DNA from: Paludibacter sp.
GTDB lineage: Bacteria > Bacteroidota > Bacteroidia > Bacteroidales > Paludibacteraceae
NCBI GenBank assembly: GCA_024710005.1
Contig: JANJVQ010000020.1
Coordinates: forward strand, 1 to 64,000
DNA: 64,000 nucleotides
Reading direction: 5' to 3'
Shown: positions 1 through 10,276 of the stretch, one piece after another
How the letters are laid out: each line of letters begins with the position of its first letter
Numbering within the stretch: position 1 is the stretch's first letter
The notes under the pieces: model-generated
Told to the model about the DNA's origin: nothing
Database searches by the model: none
Seen by the model: the letters and a program-made list of their open reading frames with translations, nothing else
Made by a program: the position numbers and the translations under genes

Positions 1-636
1 CATGGCATTCTCACCAAAACCGGCAGTATTATGTACATCAATCACAGCACTTCCGGAGAAAATGGCGCCCAGCGAATCTGGAGCCAGCGGTGTGGGTAAA
101 TAAGTCCACGACACCAAATCCGTACTCACGGCATGTCCCCAGTGCATATTCTGCCAGCGCGTACCATAAGGATTGTACTGGAAAAACAAGTGATATTCCC
201 CATCCAGATACACCATACCATTCGGGTCGTTCATCCAGCCGTATTCAGGGCTGAAATGATATGCCGGCCGGAAAGTCTCGTTGTATTCGAACTCGAATTT
301 ATCAGATTGTTTGATGTTTTTGATACCAAGGGAATGTTTGTCAACATGTTCAAAATCAAGAATAACTTCTTTCCCTTTATAGGCTTTAACATCGATCTTT
401 ACCCAATAATCAATTTGATGCTGAGCCAACCGCAGTACAATCATTTCCTGCTCATCTTTATCCGGATAAGTTACTTTCATCCGGAATTCACGCCCTCTTT
501 CTTCTACTGGTAATAAAACAAAATCTCGATCTATTTTAACCTTTAACTGAAAGTGGCCTTCTTTTGTTGTATTTTTATTACATCCCGCTACAGTAACTAT
601 CAGGGATACTAATAAAATATTAATTAATTTTTTCAT
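1..636 (-). CDS. GH32 fructanase lipoprotein, C-terminus outside window
   Basis: N-terminal 212 residues of a GH32 beta-fructosidase; the gene continues past base 1. The start at 636 gives a lipoprotein signal peptide with a lipobox ending at Cys19 (TVAGC), so an outer-membrane anchor is likely. An N-terminal beta-rich stretch of about 90 residues precedes the catalytic fold, as in several Bacteroides GH32 enzymes. The GH32 motif WMNDPNG (plus strand about 226-246) contains the nucleophile Asp, and the following FFQYNPYG and WGHAVSTDL blocks are intact. It is the last visible gene of the fructan locus, 54 bp after SusD. Substrate linkage (beta-2,6 or beta-2,1) cannot be told from the fragment. 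Confidence 0.92.
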   Translation of the reverse strand, partial: MKKLINILLVSLIVTVAGCNKNTTKEGHFQLKVKIDRDFVLLPVEERGREFRMKVTYPDKDEQEMIVLRLAQHQIDYWVKIDVKAYKGKEVILDFEHVDKHSLGIKNIKQSDKFEFEYNETFRPAYHFSPEYGWMNDPNGMVYLDGEYHLFFQYNPYGTRWQNMHWGHAVSTDLVSWTYLPTPLAPDSLGAIFSGSAVIDVHNTAGFGENAM

Positions 637-689
637 CACGTGGTGTTTTTGGTTTGCAGGTCCAAAGAACCTGCAAACACGTCCAACAA

Positions 690-2435
690 TTATTCAGCAT
701 TTTCATACCCGGGATTTTGCTGATACAAACCACCGGAAAAATTAATCTGGGCCTGCGGAATAGGGAAATACTCATCTTTTCCGGCAGTAAACCGTGTTTC
801 ATCATTGAAATATGTTCTGAGCGTTTTTTCTGTGCTGATATAATCATTAATGGTTTCAGCTGCAACTCCCCAACGTACCAAATCAAAGAAGCGTTCTCCT
901 TCCATTGCCAGCTCCAGTTTCCTTTCAAAACGAAGCGCCTTTCGGGCATACTCCTGTGTCCAGATACAATTTACGCCATCATTATACTCATCAATTACAT
1001 AATTTGCGGCATTTACAGCTGAGTTGAGTTTTTTAACATAATTACTGTTTTTTGCTCTTTTTCTGACTTGATTTATCAAAGGCAAAGCCTCGTTTTGGCG
1101 CCCGAGTTCAATCAAAGCTTCTGCTTTCCACAACAGGACATCAGCATAGCGGATTATCTGGAAGTTTAACGCACTGGCTCCCCACGGCCAGCCTTTTACC
1201 ATATAGGGAGATCCTGGTCCCACAACAAATTTTTTACAACTATATTGTCCGTATGTAGCAGGTTCCCTCGACCATCTTTCATCATAATTTCTGGTGTAAT
1301 TTTTCCAGGGAATACCTAAACGACCCACTGTGAAGTCAAGTCTGGGATCAATATTATACAAGAAACCATCTGTAGCTTTCAGTATATTGCCGTTTTTATA
1401 GTTATCGAAGTCGGGAACACCGCCCGCAGTTGTTTTATAAGAGTTCACGAGATTCTGACTGGGCTGAAAGAATCCATCACCACCATATACCGGACCACGG
1501 GGGGTACATACCAGGTTACTCCAGTTGATTCTACCCAAATCGGTTCCATCTTCAATCGAATATTCAACACCAAAAACTGATTCAGCTCCGTGTTCATATT
1601 CTACCTCGGCCAATTGTTGAAAATCAGACAACAGCGAATAACCTCCGGCAGCTACCTGATCGCATAATGTAACAACTTCGCCCAACAAAGTCTGATCAAT
1701 TTCTGTAACCTGATTATTTACCGGATTCTGTTTGTAAGCTCTGTACAAGGTAACTTTAGCCTGATAAGCCAGCGCGGCATATTTTGTTACACGACCCACT
1801 TCCGGTTGTGTCGGTGGAAGCAATTCAGCAGCATCTTTAAATTCCTTAGCGATTTTTGCCAAAATCTCGTCTCTGGTAAATTCAACATTGGAAATATTGA
1901 TATAATCTTTGGTTTCAACATTCTCATCAAAATAAGGAATCTTGTTAAATAGCCTGCTCAGTTCGAAGAAATAATGAGCTCGCAGGAAGCGCATTTCTCC
2001 CAAACGGACATTCTTCAATGGTACGTCTTCAACACTTACTTCGTTCAGTCTTCTGATTGCACTATTCGCCCTTTGCACACTGATATACATATGAAACCAT
2101 TTACGATCCAGCAATCCATTCGTTGCATATACCCCGGTAAAAGTTTCAAAGGCATGAAATTCCCAGATGTCTGAAATACCACCACCACCTTTATATGCTG
2201 TTTCGGCGCGGACATCGCCATAGATCCAATTGTTTGTCGGAGAAAGAAAGGCTAAATCATTCCCTTCGGGTCCGGCTAAAGCTGCATATGCCGACGTACA
2301 TAAGGCATCGATTGCAGCCGGAGTACTTAAAATTTCATCGCTGAGTTTCCCTTGCGGCTTTGAATCCAGAAAATCATCACTACAAGCGAAGACTCCGAGG
2401 ATTAATATCATTAATGTTACTAATTTAAATTTCAT
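690..2435 (-). CDS. SusD/RagB-family nutrient-binding outer-membrane lipoprotein
   Basis: A 581-residue SusD homologue: signal peptide, lipobox Cys18 ([16 protein letters not shown]), TPR-like helical N-terminal half, and the family C-terminal block with ERxLELAxEGxRxxDLVRWG followed by YFPIPQAQI near the end. SusD proteins cap the SusC barrel and bind glycan at the cell surface. It lies 12 bp downstream of the SusC gene and is flanked by GH32 genes, so the ligand is inferred to be a fructan. Family assignment is secure; the ligand is inference from neighbours. Confidence 0.96.
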   Translation of the reverse strand: MKFKLVTLMILILGVFACSDDFLDSKPQGKLSDEILSTPAAIDALCTSAYAALAGPEGNDLAFLSPTNNWIYGDVRAETAYKGGGGISDIWEFHAFETFTGVYATNGLLDRKWFHMYISVQRANSAIRRLNEVSVEDVPLKNVRLGEMRFLRAHYFFELSRLFNKIPYFDENVETKDYINISNVEFTRDEILAKIAKEFKDAAELLPPTQPEVGRVTKYAALAYQAKVTLYRAYKQNPVNNQVTEIDQTLLGEVVTLCDQVAAGGYSLLSDFQQLAEVEYEHGAESVFGVEYSIEDGTDLGRINWSNLVCTPRGPVYGGDGFFQPSQNLVNSYKTTAGGVPDFDNYKNGNILKATDGFLYNIDPRLDFTVGRLGIPWKNYTRNYDERWSREPATYGQYSCKKFVVGPGSPYMVKGWPWGASALNFQIIRYADVLLWKAEALIELGRQNEALPLINQVRKRAKNSNYVKKLNSAVNAANYVIDEYNDGVNCIWTQEYARKALRFERKLELAMEGERFFDLVRWGVAAETINDYISTEKTLRTYFNDETRFTAGKDEYFPIPQAQINFSGGLYQQNPGYENAE

Positions 2436-2447
2436 GACTGTCTGCTT

Positions 2448-5400
2448 TTAAAAGTTAAAATTAAATCCGAAAGTAAATGTACGGGGTAAAGGATAAGGAT
2501 ATCCTAATCCTTCGGGATCGGCTCCGGTATATTTCGTAATTGTCAGCAAATCCTGACCCTGCAAATAGAATCGGATACTGGATGCTCCGAGTTTCTCTGA
2601 GACTTTTTTCGGCACACTATATCCAATTTGAATATTTTTCAATTTTACATAGGAACCATCTTCAATAAAATATTCAGAGGTACGGTTTTCTTCATTGGTA
2701 TTCACTGCTGTCAAAGCCGGAATGTTCGAATCCGGATTTGTAACCGGATCAAATGCATTTAACAAAGCTGTTCCATGATTCCCTGTCCATAACTGGAAGA
2801 AATCAGTGTAGAACTTCGAATTATTCCAGGCTTTTCTTACTATACCATTCCAGAACATGGAAAAATCAAAAGATTTATAATTGACCGCAACATTCAATCC
2901 ACCTACAAATTTCGGTAAATCTGTACCCAACCAGGTTCTGTCCTTGTCATTTATTATGCTATCATTATTCAAATCAACGTATCTGATTCGACCGATTCCT
3001 TTACCTGGTTGACTGATTCCATCGTTCAGCTCGTCATCTGTTTTATAAATTCCGTTTGTTTTATATCCCATCCATGAACCAAGCGGTTGTCCAACAATAC
3101 TTTTATCAATTCCATTACCACCTCCCCAGGTATAATAAATATCTTCGGGAAGATCAGTGATCACGTTCTTGTAAGCAGTTCCTGTGAAGGACACTTCATA
3201 AGAAAAATCCTTATTCACAACATCGCGCCAGGTAACAGTACCTTCTATACCATTGTTTTTCAGAGAAGCTCCGTTATACGACATATAACCACCCTCCCCA
3301 ATCACGGCAATATACGGACGATCAATCAACATATCATCGGTTTTCTTGATGTAATAATCCAGGGTTAAAGTCAGTCTGTTTTTAAGCATAGCCAGGTCAA
3401 TCCCAACATTCGTTTGCGTCGTCACCTCCCACTTTATATCAGGATTACCTGAACGTTGTTTGATGATACCGTTATAGATTGTCCCCTGATTAATGCCGGC
3501 AAGGTCGTAACCGGCTGTTGTGAGATTAAACAAATACTTTGTATAGGTTGCCTCATTATCCATTTGATCATTCCCGTTTTGCCCCCAACTTGCTCTTATC
3601 TTCAGGTCTGACAACACATCAATTCCTTTCATAAAATCTTCCTCGGTAACCCTCCAACCTGCTGATACGGCAGGAAAATAGGCCGAGTTATTGTTGGCAC
3701 CAAATCTGGATGAAGCATCATTTCTGATAGTAGCCGAAAACAAATAACGATCATTGTAAGCATAATTCAATTTACCAAAATACGAAACCAGGGTTGTCCG
3801 GTCTTTCAGTCCACCATTTGTCTGTGTACCCTCGCCTGCACTCAAATAGCGATAATCCAACGATTCGACCAAATAGTCATCTCTCTGTGCATCCATAAAT
3901 TCATAGATTGTTTCTTTTGCTTCCATACCGGCAAATAAACTCACATTACTTTTATCGATACTAAAAGAATATGCGGCAGTATTCGACCAAATCCATTCCC
4001 TGTCGTAAGAAGATTTTACATATAATTTATTTTTGTCAACCACACGGCTGGAACCTTCAGACCATCTGGGTTCAAAATTTGACAGAAATTCATTGCGGTA
4101 GTTCAAACCAAAATTACTTTTCAGGACAAAATTTTTAACCGGTTCTATTTCCAGAAACACATTTCCGAAGATGCGCCATTGACTGAGACGATTATCCTTT
4201 TGCTGATCAAGTAAACGTACCGGATTGGGTTTGTCGCCCAGCCCCTGAGTCGGCCCGGCATATCCTCCATTGATATCATAAACCGGAATCAGCGGATGTT
4301 GAGCAATAGTCAGTTCCTCTATACCTCCTGGTTTAAGCACTTCCGACCAGTTACTTACATTCAGATTTTCCCCCAAACGAACCCTGTTTTTCAGAAAACT
4401 ATAGGTATTATTTAAACGAATATTAAATCGTTGGAAATTCGTGTATTTAATTAATCCATCCTGATCAAAAAAGTTAAATGAGAACAAGGAGGATGAATTA
4501 TCTGCAGCTGTTGCAACCGAGATATTATAATTTTGCAATAATGCTCTCTGATAAACCTGATCCGCCCAGTTTGTATCTCCTGCAGGCATCGTTTTATCAA
4601 TATCAATAAATTCCGGAATTACCGGAGTATCTCCATTTCCATATTGGTCATGACTTGGTTGCACCCCATCATTCTGATAAGCTTTCCAGTAAACATCACC
4701 CCATTGTTGTGCATTAAGCAGCGGAATGTTGGTGTGATATTGCTGTGTAGTAATCTGTCCATCAACATTTACCCTGGTTCCTTTTACTTTTCCTGATTTT
4801 TTAGTCGTGATAATGATTACCCCATTGGCTGCCTGTGTTCCATATATTGATGCTGATGCCGCATCCTTCAGAACCTGTATGGATTCTACATCATTCGCAT
4901 TCAAAAGCGTCGCGATATTAGCGCGTGTTTGCACACCGTCAATTACATACAACGGGGCACTATTGTTAATCGTTGTTACACCCCTGATGGTTGCGGCAGT
5001 AGAGGTTCCACCGGGCTGACCATCTGTCGTGATATTTACTCCCGGCAATCGTCCCTGTAAAGTTGACATGATATTACCTGTCGGGATACTACTCACATCA
5101 CTCAGTTTAACAACTGAAACGGCACCGGTAATTTCTGCTTTTTTCTCTGTCGTGTATCCGGTAACAACGATCTGATCCAGAAGAACTGCATCTGTATTCA
5201 AAACAACTTTGAGTTGTTTTTGTGTCCCGACTTTTATTTCCTGCATCTGCATCCCTACCATAGAGAACTGTAAAACAGCATCCTGAGATTTTACGGTAAT
5301 CGAAAAATTCCCGTCGAGATTGGTAATAACTCCATTTCGGGTACCCTTTTCAATCACGCTTACGCCAATAAGCGGTTGATTATCTTCCGATGATGTTACA

Positions 5401-5504
5401 ACACCACGCACTTCAACCTGCTGCGCCATCACGACGATCGAAAAGATCATTGAGAATAACAGTAGTAACTGTCGAAGTCTGATTTTTTTGTTTTGTCTTT
5501 TCAT
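2448..5504 (-). CDS. SusC/RagA-family TonB-dependent fructan importer
   Basis: A 1018-residue TonB-dependent receptor of the SusC type. In order: signal peptide (to about residue 27, VMAQQ), a carboxypeptidase-regulatory-like domain (about 30-115, VRGVVTSSEDNQPLIGVSV), the plug with the SusC signature (GRLPGVNI, then DPLYVIDGV-like APLYVIDGVQT, then IYGTQAANGVIIITTK), and a 22-strand barrel ending in the aromatic C-terminal FTFGFNFNF. It would import oligosaccharides released by the surface GH32 enzymes. It is followed by SusD after 12 bp and preceded by a GH32 gene after 36 bp, so these are probably cotranscribed. Confidence 0.97.
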   Translation of the reverse strand: MKRQNKKIRLRQLLLLFSMIFSIVVMAQQVEVRGVVTSSEDNQPLIGVSVIEKGTRNGVITNLDGNFSITVKSQDAVLQFSMVGMQMQEIKVGTQKQLKVVLNTDAVLLDQIVVTGYTTEKKAEITGAVSVVKLSDVSSIPTGNIMSTLQGRLPGVNITTDGQPGGTSTAATIRGVTTINNSAPLYVIDGVQTRANIATLLNANDVESIQVLKDAASASIYGTQAANGVIIITTKKSGKVKGTRVNVDGQITTQQYHTNIPLLNAQQWGDVYWKAYQNDGVQPSHDQYGNGDTPVIPEFIDIDKTMPAGDTNWADQVYQRALLQNYNISVATAADNSSSLFSFNFFDQDGLIKYTNFQRFNIRLNNTYSFLKNRVRLGENLNVSNWSEVLKPGGIEELTIAQHPLIPVYDINGGYAGPTQGLGDKPNPVRLLDQQKDNRLSQWRIFGNVFLEIEPVKNFVLKSNFGLNYRNEFLSNFEPRWSEGSSRVVDKNKLYVKSSYDREWIWSNTAAYSFSIDKSNVSLFAGMEAKETIYEFMDAQRDDYLVESLDYRYLSAGEGTQTNGGLKDRTTLVSYFGKLNYAYNDRYLFSATIRNDASSRFGANNNSAYFPAVSAGWRVTEEDFMKGIDVLSDLKIRASWGQNGNDQMDNEATYTKYLFNLTTAGYDLAGINQGTIYNGIIKQRSGNPDIKWEVTTQTNVGIDLAMLKNRLTLTLDYYIKKTDDMLIDRPYIAVIGEGGYMSYNGASLKNNGIEGTVTWRDVVNKDFSYEVSFTGTAYKNVITDLPEDIYYTWGGGNGIDKSIVGQPLGSWMGYKTNGIYKTDDELNDGISQPGKGIGRIRYVDLNNDSIINDKDRTWLGTDLPKFVGGLNVAVNYKSFDFSMFWNGIVRKAWNNSKFYTDFFQLWTGNHGTALLNAFDPVTNPDSNIPALTAVNTNEENRTSEYFIEDGSYVKLKNIQIGYSVPKKVSEKLGASSIRFYLQGQDLLTITKYTGADPEGLGYPYPLPRTFTFGFNFNF

Positions 5505-5540
5505 GAGATTCTGACTTAATTGTTTTTAATCAATCACTAA

Positions 5541-7781
5541 TTATTTTATAAGTATTTTTTTTACAACTACATGTTCATTTGCAATAATTCTGACAATGTA
5601 AACTCCTGGCTTAACTATCCTGTTTAGCATTATCTTATTGGGTGACAACTTTTTTTTTATAATTTCTTTTCCTTCCATATTCATCACACTGACATCCATG
5701 GCCCCTGCGATTCCGGTTACTGATATCAAGTGATGCTCATCTACTGTTACATCTATCTTTTCCACTTCTTGCTGCATTTCACGAACATCTGTTGTATTGT
5801 TCCAGATAGAATTCAACTTCCAACCCTCGAATGCAGATAAATTTGTAGTGCCTCCATTTGAAAACAATTCAATATCGGTTGCATCCGCAGCGGGAAACAT
5901 TAATGACGAAATTACATTTTCCCCATCGTTAATAAAGATTTCTATTGTCGACTCATCAACAAAAACATGAAATTTTAATTGCGATGATTTATTCTTTACC
6001 GGAATATACAAACGCTTTGGAAATCTGTCGCTAAAAGATACATTTCCTGATTGTGTACGGTCAAAATAAACATTTGAGGTGGCTGCGTTATACCCCAATA
6101 CAACTTTGTACATTCTTTTCGCACAGAAATTGATTCCAAAATCCTGATTCATTTCTCCTGTTAAATCAAATGTGAATTTAGCTTCGTATACATTTCTTGC
6201 CGGTTTAAAGTCATCAAACAATTGAGTACCTGTTACCGGTTTATTTTCAACAGATACCCGCTCCTTTCTAAGCGATTCAAATCCTTTGAAAGGGCGCTGA
6301 ATCATGACAAATCCTTTTTCCGACGCTTTCAGTTCAATTTCGCGCGGCAACGACTGGACACCTCTCCAGGGAGCAGTAGGAGTTACAGTGGCGTATTCCC
6401 AGTTACTCATCCAGGCTTGCCACAAAGGCTGGGAATTTGAATCATCATAATCACGATACGGACGGACAGCATAAAAATCGGGGCCCCAATCACCCCACAA
6501 AGCATGCTCAAGTCCTGTGTTAATAAGCACATCTGAAAACATGATCTGATCAATTAGAATATGTCCCCAGCTTCCTGTGCTTTCATCCACAATTTCAATT
6601 ACAGCGTCTTTTCCAAGAAACTCACTTACATTCCACCCTTTCCATCTCAACGACTCGAAATTATCGCCTGCAGCCCTTCTGACTATTTGCCCGTCCACAA
6701 TTAAACGGGCACAAGTTAAATCAAGGTTATTTCCACCACCAATCAGGAAATTTATGTTATTTTTTTCAATTTTGAACGGCGAAGAAATCATTTTACCGGT
6801 ATTCCCATCACCCGCGTGATACGAATTCACTAATTTACCTCCTATATAACCAGAAACTGACATTTGATTCTCCAGTGTTCCATTTGCCGGAGCACTTCCA
6901 AATGCATTTCCCTCTACACGCCATCCATCAAAGTTATTTTTCTCAAACGATTCAAAGACAACGCCATCTATCCCTGTTCCATGGTGTAAATGTGATTCAC
7001 ACAAAGGATCTAAGGTAAAATTTGTCCCATTAAAATTTCCGACAAAGTATTCAGCTTTATTGGGTCCCATCCCTACAATCAACACCCACTTCTTAGCATC
7101 ATTATTTCCATTTACGGGTAATTGTACCATGCTTGATACCTCCCAGATTTCCTGACGGGCAGCCACAGGACCGAATGAACTCAGATAATCCCATTTTTTG
7201 AGGTCTTGTGAAGCATAAAAAAGCACCTTTCTTTCATCCGCGAGGACAATATTCATAATCCATCTTTTTGTTGATTCATGCCAAATGACATCCGGATCAC
7301 GAAATGAATTGCTGTTTATGTCCAGAACAGGATTCCCCTGATAATACTGAAATCTATTATAATTTACATCATCTGAATTACAGTAAGATATAGACTGATT
7401 CTGTAATCCCGTAGGTTGGGCAGATGTATAGATTGCAACCATGGGAACTTTAGCTCTCGTGTTGAAACCTGCCGTGTTGTTTGTATCCACCACTATTGAA
7501 CCTGTAAAATAACTGAAACCTGTTCCCCCGAGCATTGGCCAGTCCAGTTGTTTCCAATGGACTAAATCGGTAGAAATTGCGTGCCCCCACCAAAAAAAGT
7601 GATATTTACCATCGTACTTTGTTAATCCACAGGGATCTCCAATCCAGCCATCCTTTGCAGTAAAATGATACTGAGGGCGGTACAATTCATTGTAAAATTC
7701 CTGTGCATGGATTACTGTAAGCATAAACGACATTATGCCGGCAATACTACACAAAATAACCCTATGTAATGATTTTATCAT
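5541..7781 (-). CDS. Secreted GH32 enzyme with inserted beta-sandwich and T9SS sorting domain
   Basis: A 746-residue secreted GH32 enzyme. Signal peptide to about residue 26. The nucleophile motif reads WIGDPCG (Asp49) instead of WMNDPNG; the RDP motif is present (Asp162) and the acid/base Glu214 lies in WEVSS. The usual FFQxNP...W loop between the nucleophile strand and WGHA is absent (HFFWWGHAIS). Residues about 285-425 form an inserted domain (FDGWRVEGNAFG, GGKLVNSYHAGDG, HILIDQIMF) seen in levanase-type GH32 proteins. The C-terminal 65 residues match a T9SS type A sorting domain (GVYIVRI, then KKILIK). Expected role: surface or secreted fructan hydrolysis. The family is sure; activity and linkage are inferred. 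Confidence 0.93.
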   Translation of the reverse strand: MIKSLHRVILCSIAGIMSFMLTVIHAQEFYNELYRPQYHFTAKDGWIGDPCGLTKYDGKYHFFWWGHAISTDLVHWKQLDWPMLGGTGFSYFTGSIVVDTNNTAGFNTRAKVPMVAIYTSAQPTGLQNQSISYCNSDDVNYNRFQYYQGNPVLDINSNSFRDPDVIWHESTKRWIMNIVLADERKVLFYASQDLKKWDYLSSFGPVAARQEIWEVSSMVQLPVNGNNDAKKWVLIVGMGPNKAEYFVGNFNGTNFTLDPLCESHLHHGTGIDGVVFESFEKNNFDGWRVEGNAFGSAPANGTLENQMSVSGYIGGKLVNSYHAGDGNTGKMISSPFKIEKNNINFLIGGGNNLDLTCARLIVDGQIVRRAAGDNFESLRWKGWNVSEFLGKDAVIEIVDESTGSWGHILIDQIMFSDVLINTGLEHALWGDWGPDFYAVRPYRDYDDSNSQPLWQAWMSNWEYATVTPTAPWRGVQSLPREIELKASEKGFVMIQRPFKGFESLRKERVSVENKPVTGTQLFDDFKPARNVYEAKFTFDLTGEMNQDFGINFCAKRMYKVVLGYNAATSNVYFDRTQSGNVSFSDRFPKRLYIPVKNKSSQLKFHVFVDESTIEIFINDGENVISSLMFPAADATDIELFSNGGTTNLSAFEGWKLNSIWNNTTDVREMQQEVEKIDVTVDEHHLISVTGIAGAMDVSVMNMEGKEIIKKKLSPNKIMLNRIVKPGVYIVRIIANEHVVVKKILIK

Positions 7782-7810
7782 CCTGCATTAATTAATAATA
7801 TTGAAATTAG

Positions 7811-7865
7811 TGTAACTCCCATCTCTTTTAGAAAAATTATCATAACAAAAAAGATGAGAGTTACA
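7811..7865 (-). other. Imperfect hairpin between locus genes
   Basis: TGTAACTC at 7811-7818 pairs with GAGTTACA at 7858-7865; after a 2x2 internal mismatch ATCT pairs with AGAT, then a T/A run continues the stem. It sits in the 99-bp gap between a DUF4960-like gene and the downstream GH32 gene. It could be an RNA-processing or attenuation site that sets different levels of the flanking genes. There is no clear T-tract after the stem on the transcribed strand, so it is not called a terminator. Confidence 0.4.
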
Positions 7866-7880
7866 AAAGGCTAAACAGGT

Positions 7881-9020
7881 TTACATTACAAACTTATGAG
7901 CTGCAAGGGGATTACCTCCTTTATCGGATATTTTAAGGATATACATTCCACCACTCAACGTAGAGACATCAACTCCTTCACGTATATTTTCACCATTGTA
8001 TACATGCAAAAGAGATCCATTCACATTATATAAACTTACTTTACCAATCTGGTCATTATGATCGATGGACAATACATTCTGATTTAATTTCAGCCTCATA
8101 CCTAATTCAATAACCGAATTGAGTCCCGAAACACTCCCTTTTAATTCGTCCAATGCATTTTTGGTTAGTCTGACTACATTAGCCTGATAGGGATTCGTAC
8201 CATTTTTAATTGCCCATTCATAACCTCCGACTCCAATCGTGATACAGGTTCCTTTATACACTTCTGTGGGTTTCCAGCGTGAAATAGCTGAACCAAAATA
8301 GTCCTGCACATGTCCCCAGGTACCCAAAGTAGTAACATTGTGAGTCGATTCCCAGGTAGTCAGTTTTGCTTCATTATCATTAGGTAAACCTGCATCAGCA
8401 ATATCCATGGTCCAGAAACAGTTGTGGTCTTCTTTCCATCCAGCACCAATTAATGGTATTGTAGTGTATTGATTGCCATTGCCTCTTGTTACACTTTCAG
8501 TAGTCAGTCCTGCAAACAGAGGATCTGTCGACCTATCGAAAACGGTTTTTGCCGGATCCCAGGTTCCATAGGCTGTTGCCAATGACCATACGTCCGGATT
8601 CTCACCACCGGGACCTGCACCACCAACCACATTGGGCCACATATCTGTACGACCGAATTCATATAACAAGTTGTTGGCATAAATTGACAGTAATAAATTT
8701 CCTCCCGCTTTGTAATAGTCATTGAGCACCTCCGCAACCGCGTATATTGCATCCGGTGCATCGGCATAACCGCTTTCATTGTCGGCATAAATCCAGATTA
8801 CGCCATACTGTGAAAGATCAACGGTTCCAATCTGTGAAACAGGGATATAATCGCCACCATAGGTAGTTGTAAACCATTGTGCGGCCGCTTTTTCATCGTC
8901 ATCAGTAATTGCTGCTACAGATGCAGCAACATTTAAAAACCCTGCCTTTTTTGTACTGGCAGAAACAATTACGTTAAAAAATAAAACGCAAAGGATTAAA
9001 AGTAAATAATTTTTTTTCAT
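7881..9020 (-). CDS. DUF4960-like surface glycan-binding protein, T9SS cargo
   Basis: A 379-residue protein with a signal peptide (about 21 residues), one globular domain (about 25-290) and a C-terminal T9SS-type domain (about 300-379; GGMYILKI, then AAHKFVM). The domain carries DDDEKAAAQWF, a YKAGGNLLLSIYA block and WKEDHNCFW, shared with the next gene and with the N-terminus of the 1098-residue GH32 fusion. From memory it matches the Pfam family DUF4960, found in Bacteroides fructan loci where a family member serves as the surface levan-binding protein. No catalytic motif seen. Inferred role: fructan binding at the cell surface. Confidence 0.8.
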   Translation of the reverse strand: MKKNYLLLILCVLFFNVIVSASTKKAGFLNVAASVAAITDDDEKAAAQWFTTTYGGDYIPVSQIGTVDLSQYGVIWIYADNESGYADAPDAIYAVAEVLNDYYKAGGNLLLSIYANNLLYEFGRTDMWPNVVGGAGPGGENPDVWSLATAYGTWDPAKTVFDRSTDPLFAGLTTESVTRGNGNQYTTIPLIGAGWKEDHNCFWTMDIADAGLPNDNEAKLTTWESTHNVTTLGTWGHVQDYFGSAISRWKPTEVYKGTCITIGVGGYEWAIKNGTNPYQANVVRLTKNALDELKGSVSGLNSVIELGMRLKLNQNVLSIDHNDQIGKVSLYNVNGSLLHVYNGENIREGVDVSTLSGGMYILKISDKGGNPLAAHKFVM

Positions 9021-9067
9021 GATTGTTATTAATAAAAAGTTAGTATTAAAAGATTTGAGATAATGTT

Positions 9068-10225
9068 CTATTTAATTAATTTATGTATTGTTTTTATAGC
9101 TCCTTTTGTTGTTTCAATAAGGTAAACTCCCACCGGCAAACCATCAATGCTGATTTCATGATGATCGTTTTTTATGCGGATAGAATGAATCAGGTTTCCA
9201 CTAATTGAATAGATGTTTGCCTGTGTGTTTTCAGAGAAATTCTCAAACTTTATTACATCGTTTGCAATTACGACGCTCGATTCATCCTGATTATTAAAAG
9301 CTAAGTTTGTGCTGATGCCCATTGGAGATAATTCATCCAACGCGTTTGTAGTAAGTTGTTCTATATTGGTTTGATACACGTTAGTCCCTGAATTCTGATT
9401 CCATTCATAAGAACCTATCCCTATCGTAATAGCTTTACCAACAAAATCTCCCTTTGCATTCCAACGTGTTACTGCCGAGCCAAAATAATCCTGTACATGC
9501 GCCCAGGTCGCCAATGAATTTGTTGACCATACATTTTCAAAATCAATCTGTTTATATTTATCATTATTTGCTTTATCGGGTTGAGGATTCCAGAAATAAT
9601 TATGGTCTTCCTTCCATCCGGCACCTAAAAAAGGAATTATCGGATAAATATTTCCATTATCTCGGGTAACATAACTTACTCCGGTCATTCCATCATAAAG
9701 GGGATCAGTAAATTTGTTAAACACCTCAGGTGTACCCACGAAAGTACCCCAGGTGGGAGATGCGTACCAAACATCCGGATTATTTCCTCCATTTCCGAAA
9801 CCTTTCAGTTCAACAGCCAAATCATAACGGCCCAAATCAACTACATAACGTGTTGCATAAATTGAAAGCAACAAATTTCCGCCAGCTTTATAAAAATCAT
9901 TGATGGCCGTTTTCACATCAGCATCAAGGAATGCAGCGGCAAATTCATTATTGATTGTTGTTTCATCCGACTGACGATCGAAATGTATCCACAGCGCTTT
10001 GTAATCTGACAAATCTGCTGTATTATCTTTAATTTGAGAAACAGGGAGAAATACCCCACCATAGGTATTAACCAGCCAGTTGGCAGCAGCGTATTCATCA
10101 TCATCACCGCTGTTTTGAAGATCATTTAATGTTGCAAAAGTGCTTACAAAAGCTACTTTTGAGGGCTGAGCAATGAGACTAATGCTCACAATACACACTA
10201 AAAAGAGTAATAATGTTTTTTTCAT
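9068..10225 (-). CDS. DUF4960-like surface glycan-binding protein, T9SS cargo (paralogue)
   Basis: A 385-residue paralogue of the gene just downstream: signal peptide ending near AQP at residue 21, the same DUF4960-like domain (DDDEYAAANWL, YKAGGNLLLSIYA, WKEDHNYFW, DYFGSAVTRW), then a T9SS sorting domain (GLPVGVYLIETTKG and terminal IHKLIK). It lies 47 bp from its paralogue and 51 bp after the GH32 fusion gene, consistent with tandem duplication inside one transcription unit. Differences between the paralogues fall mainly in loops, which would fit different fructan chain lengths or linkages, but that is speculation. Confidence 0.8.
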   Translation of the reverse strand: MKKTLLLFLVCIVSISLIAQPSKVAFVSTFATLNDLQNSGDDDEYAAANWLVNTYGGVFLPVSQIKDNTADLSDYKALWIHFDRQSDETTINNEFAAAFLDADVKTAINDFYKAGGNLLLSIYATRYVVDLGRYDLAVELKGFGNGGNNPDVWYASPTWGTFVGTPEVFNKFTDPLYDGMTGVSYVTRDNGNIYPIIPFLGAGWKEDHNYFWNPQPDKANNDKYKQIDFENVWSTNSLATWAHVQDYFGSAVTRWNAKGDFVGKAITIGIGSYEWNQNSGTNVYQTNIEQLTTNALDELSPMGISTNLAFNNQDESSVVIANDVIKFENFSENTQANIYSISGNLIHSIRIKNDHHEISIDGLPVGVYLIETTKGAIKTIHKLIK

Positions 10226-10276
10226 GACAATTTGATTTAAATGTTTAATGAATCTGTTTTTTATGTAGAATTAGTA

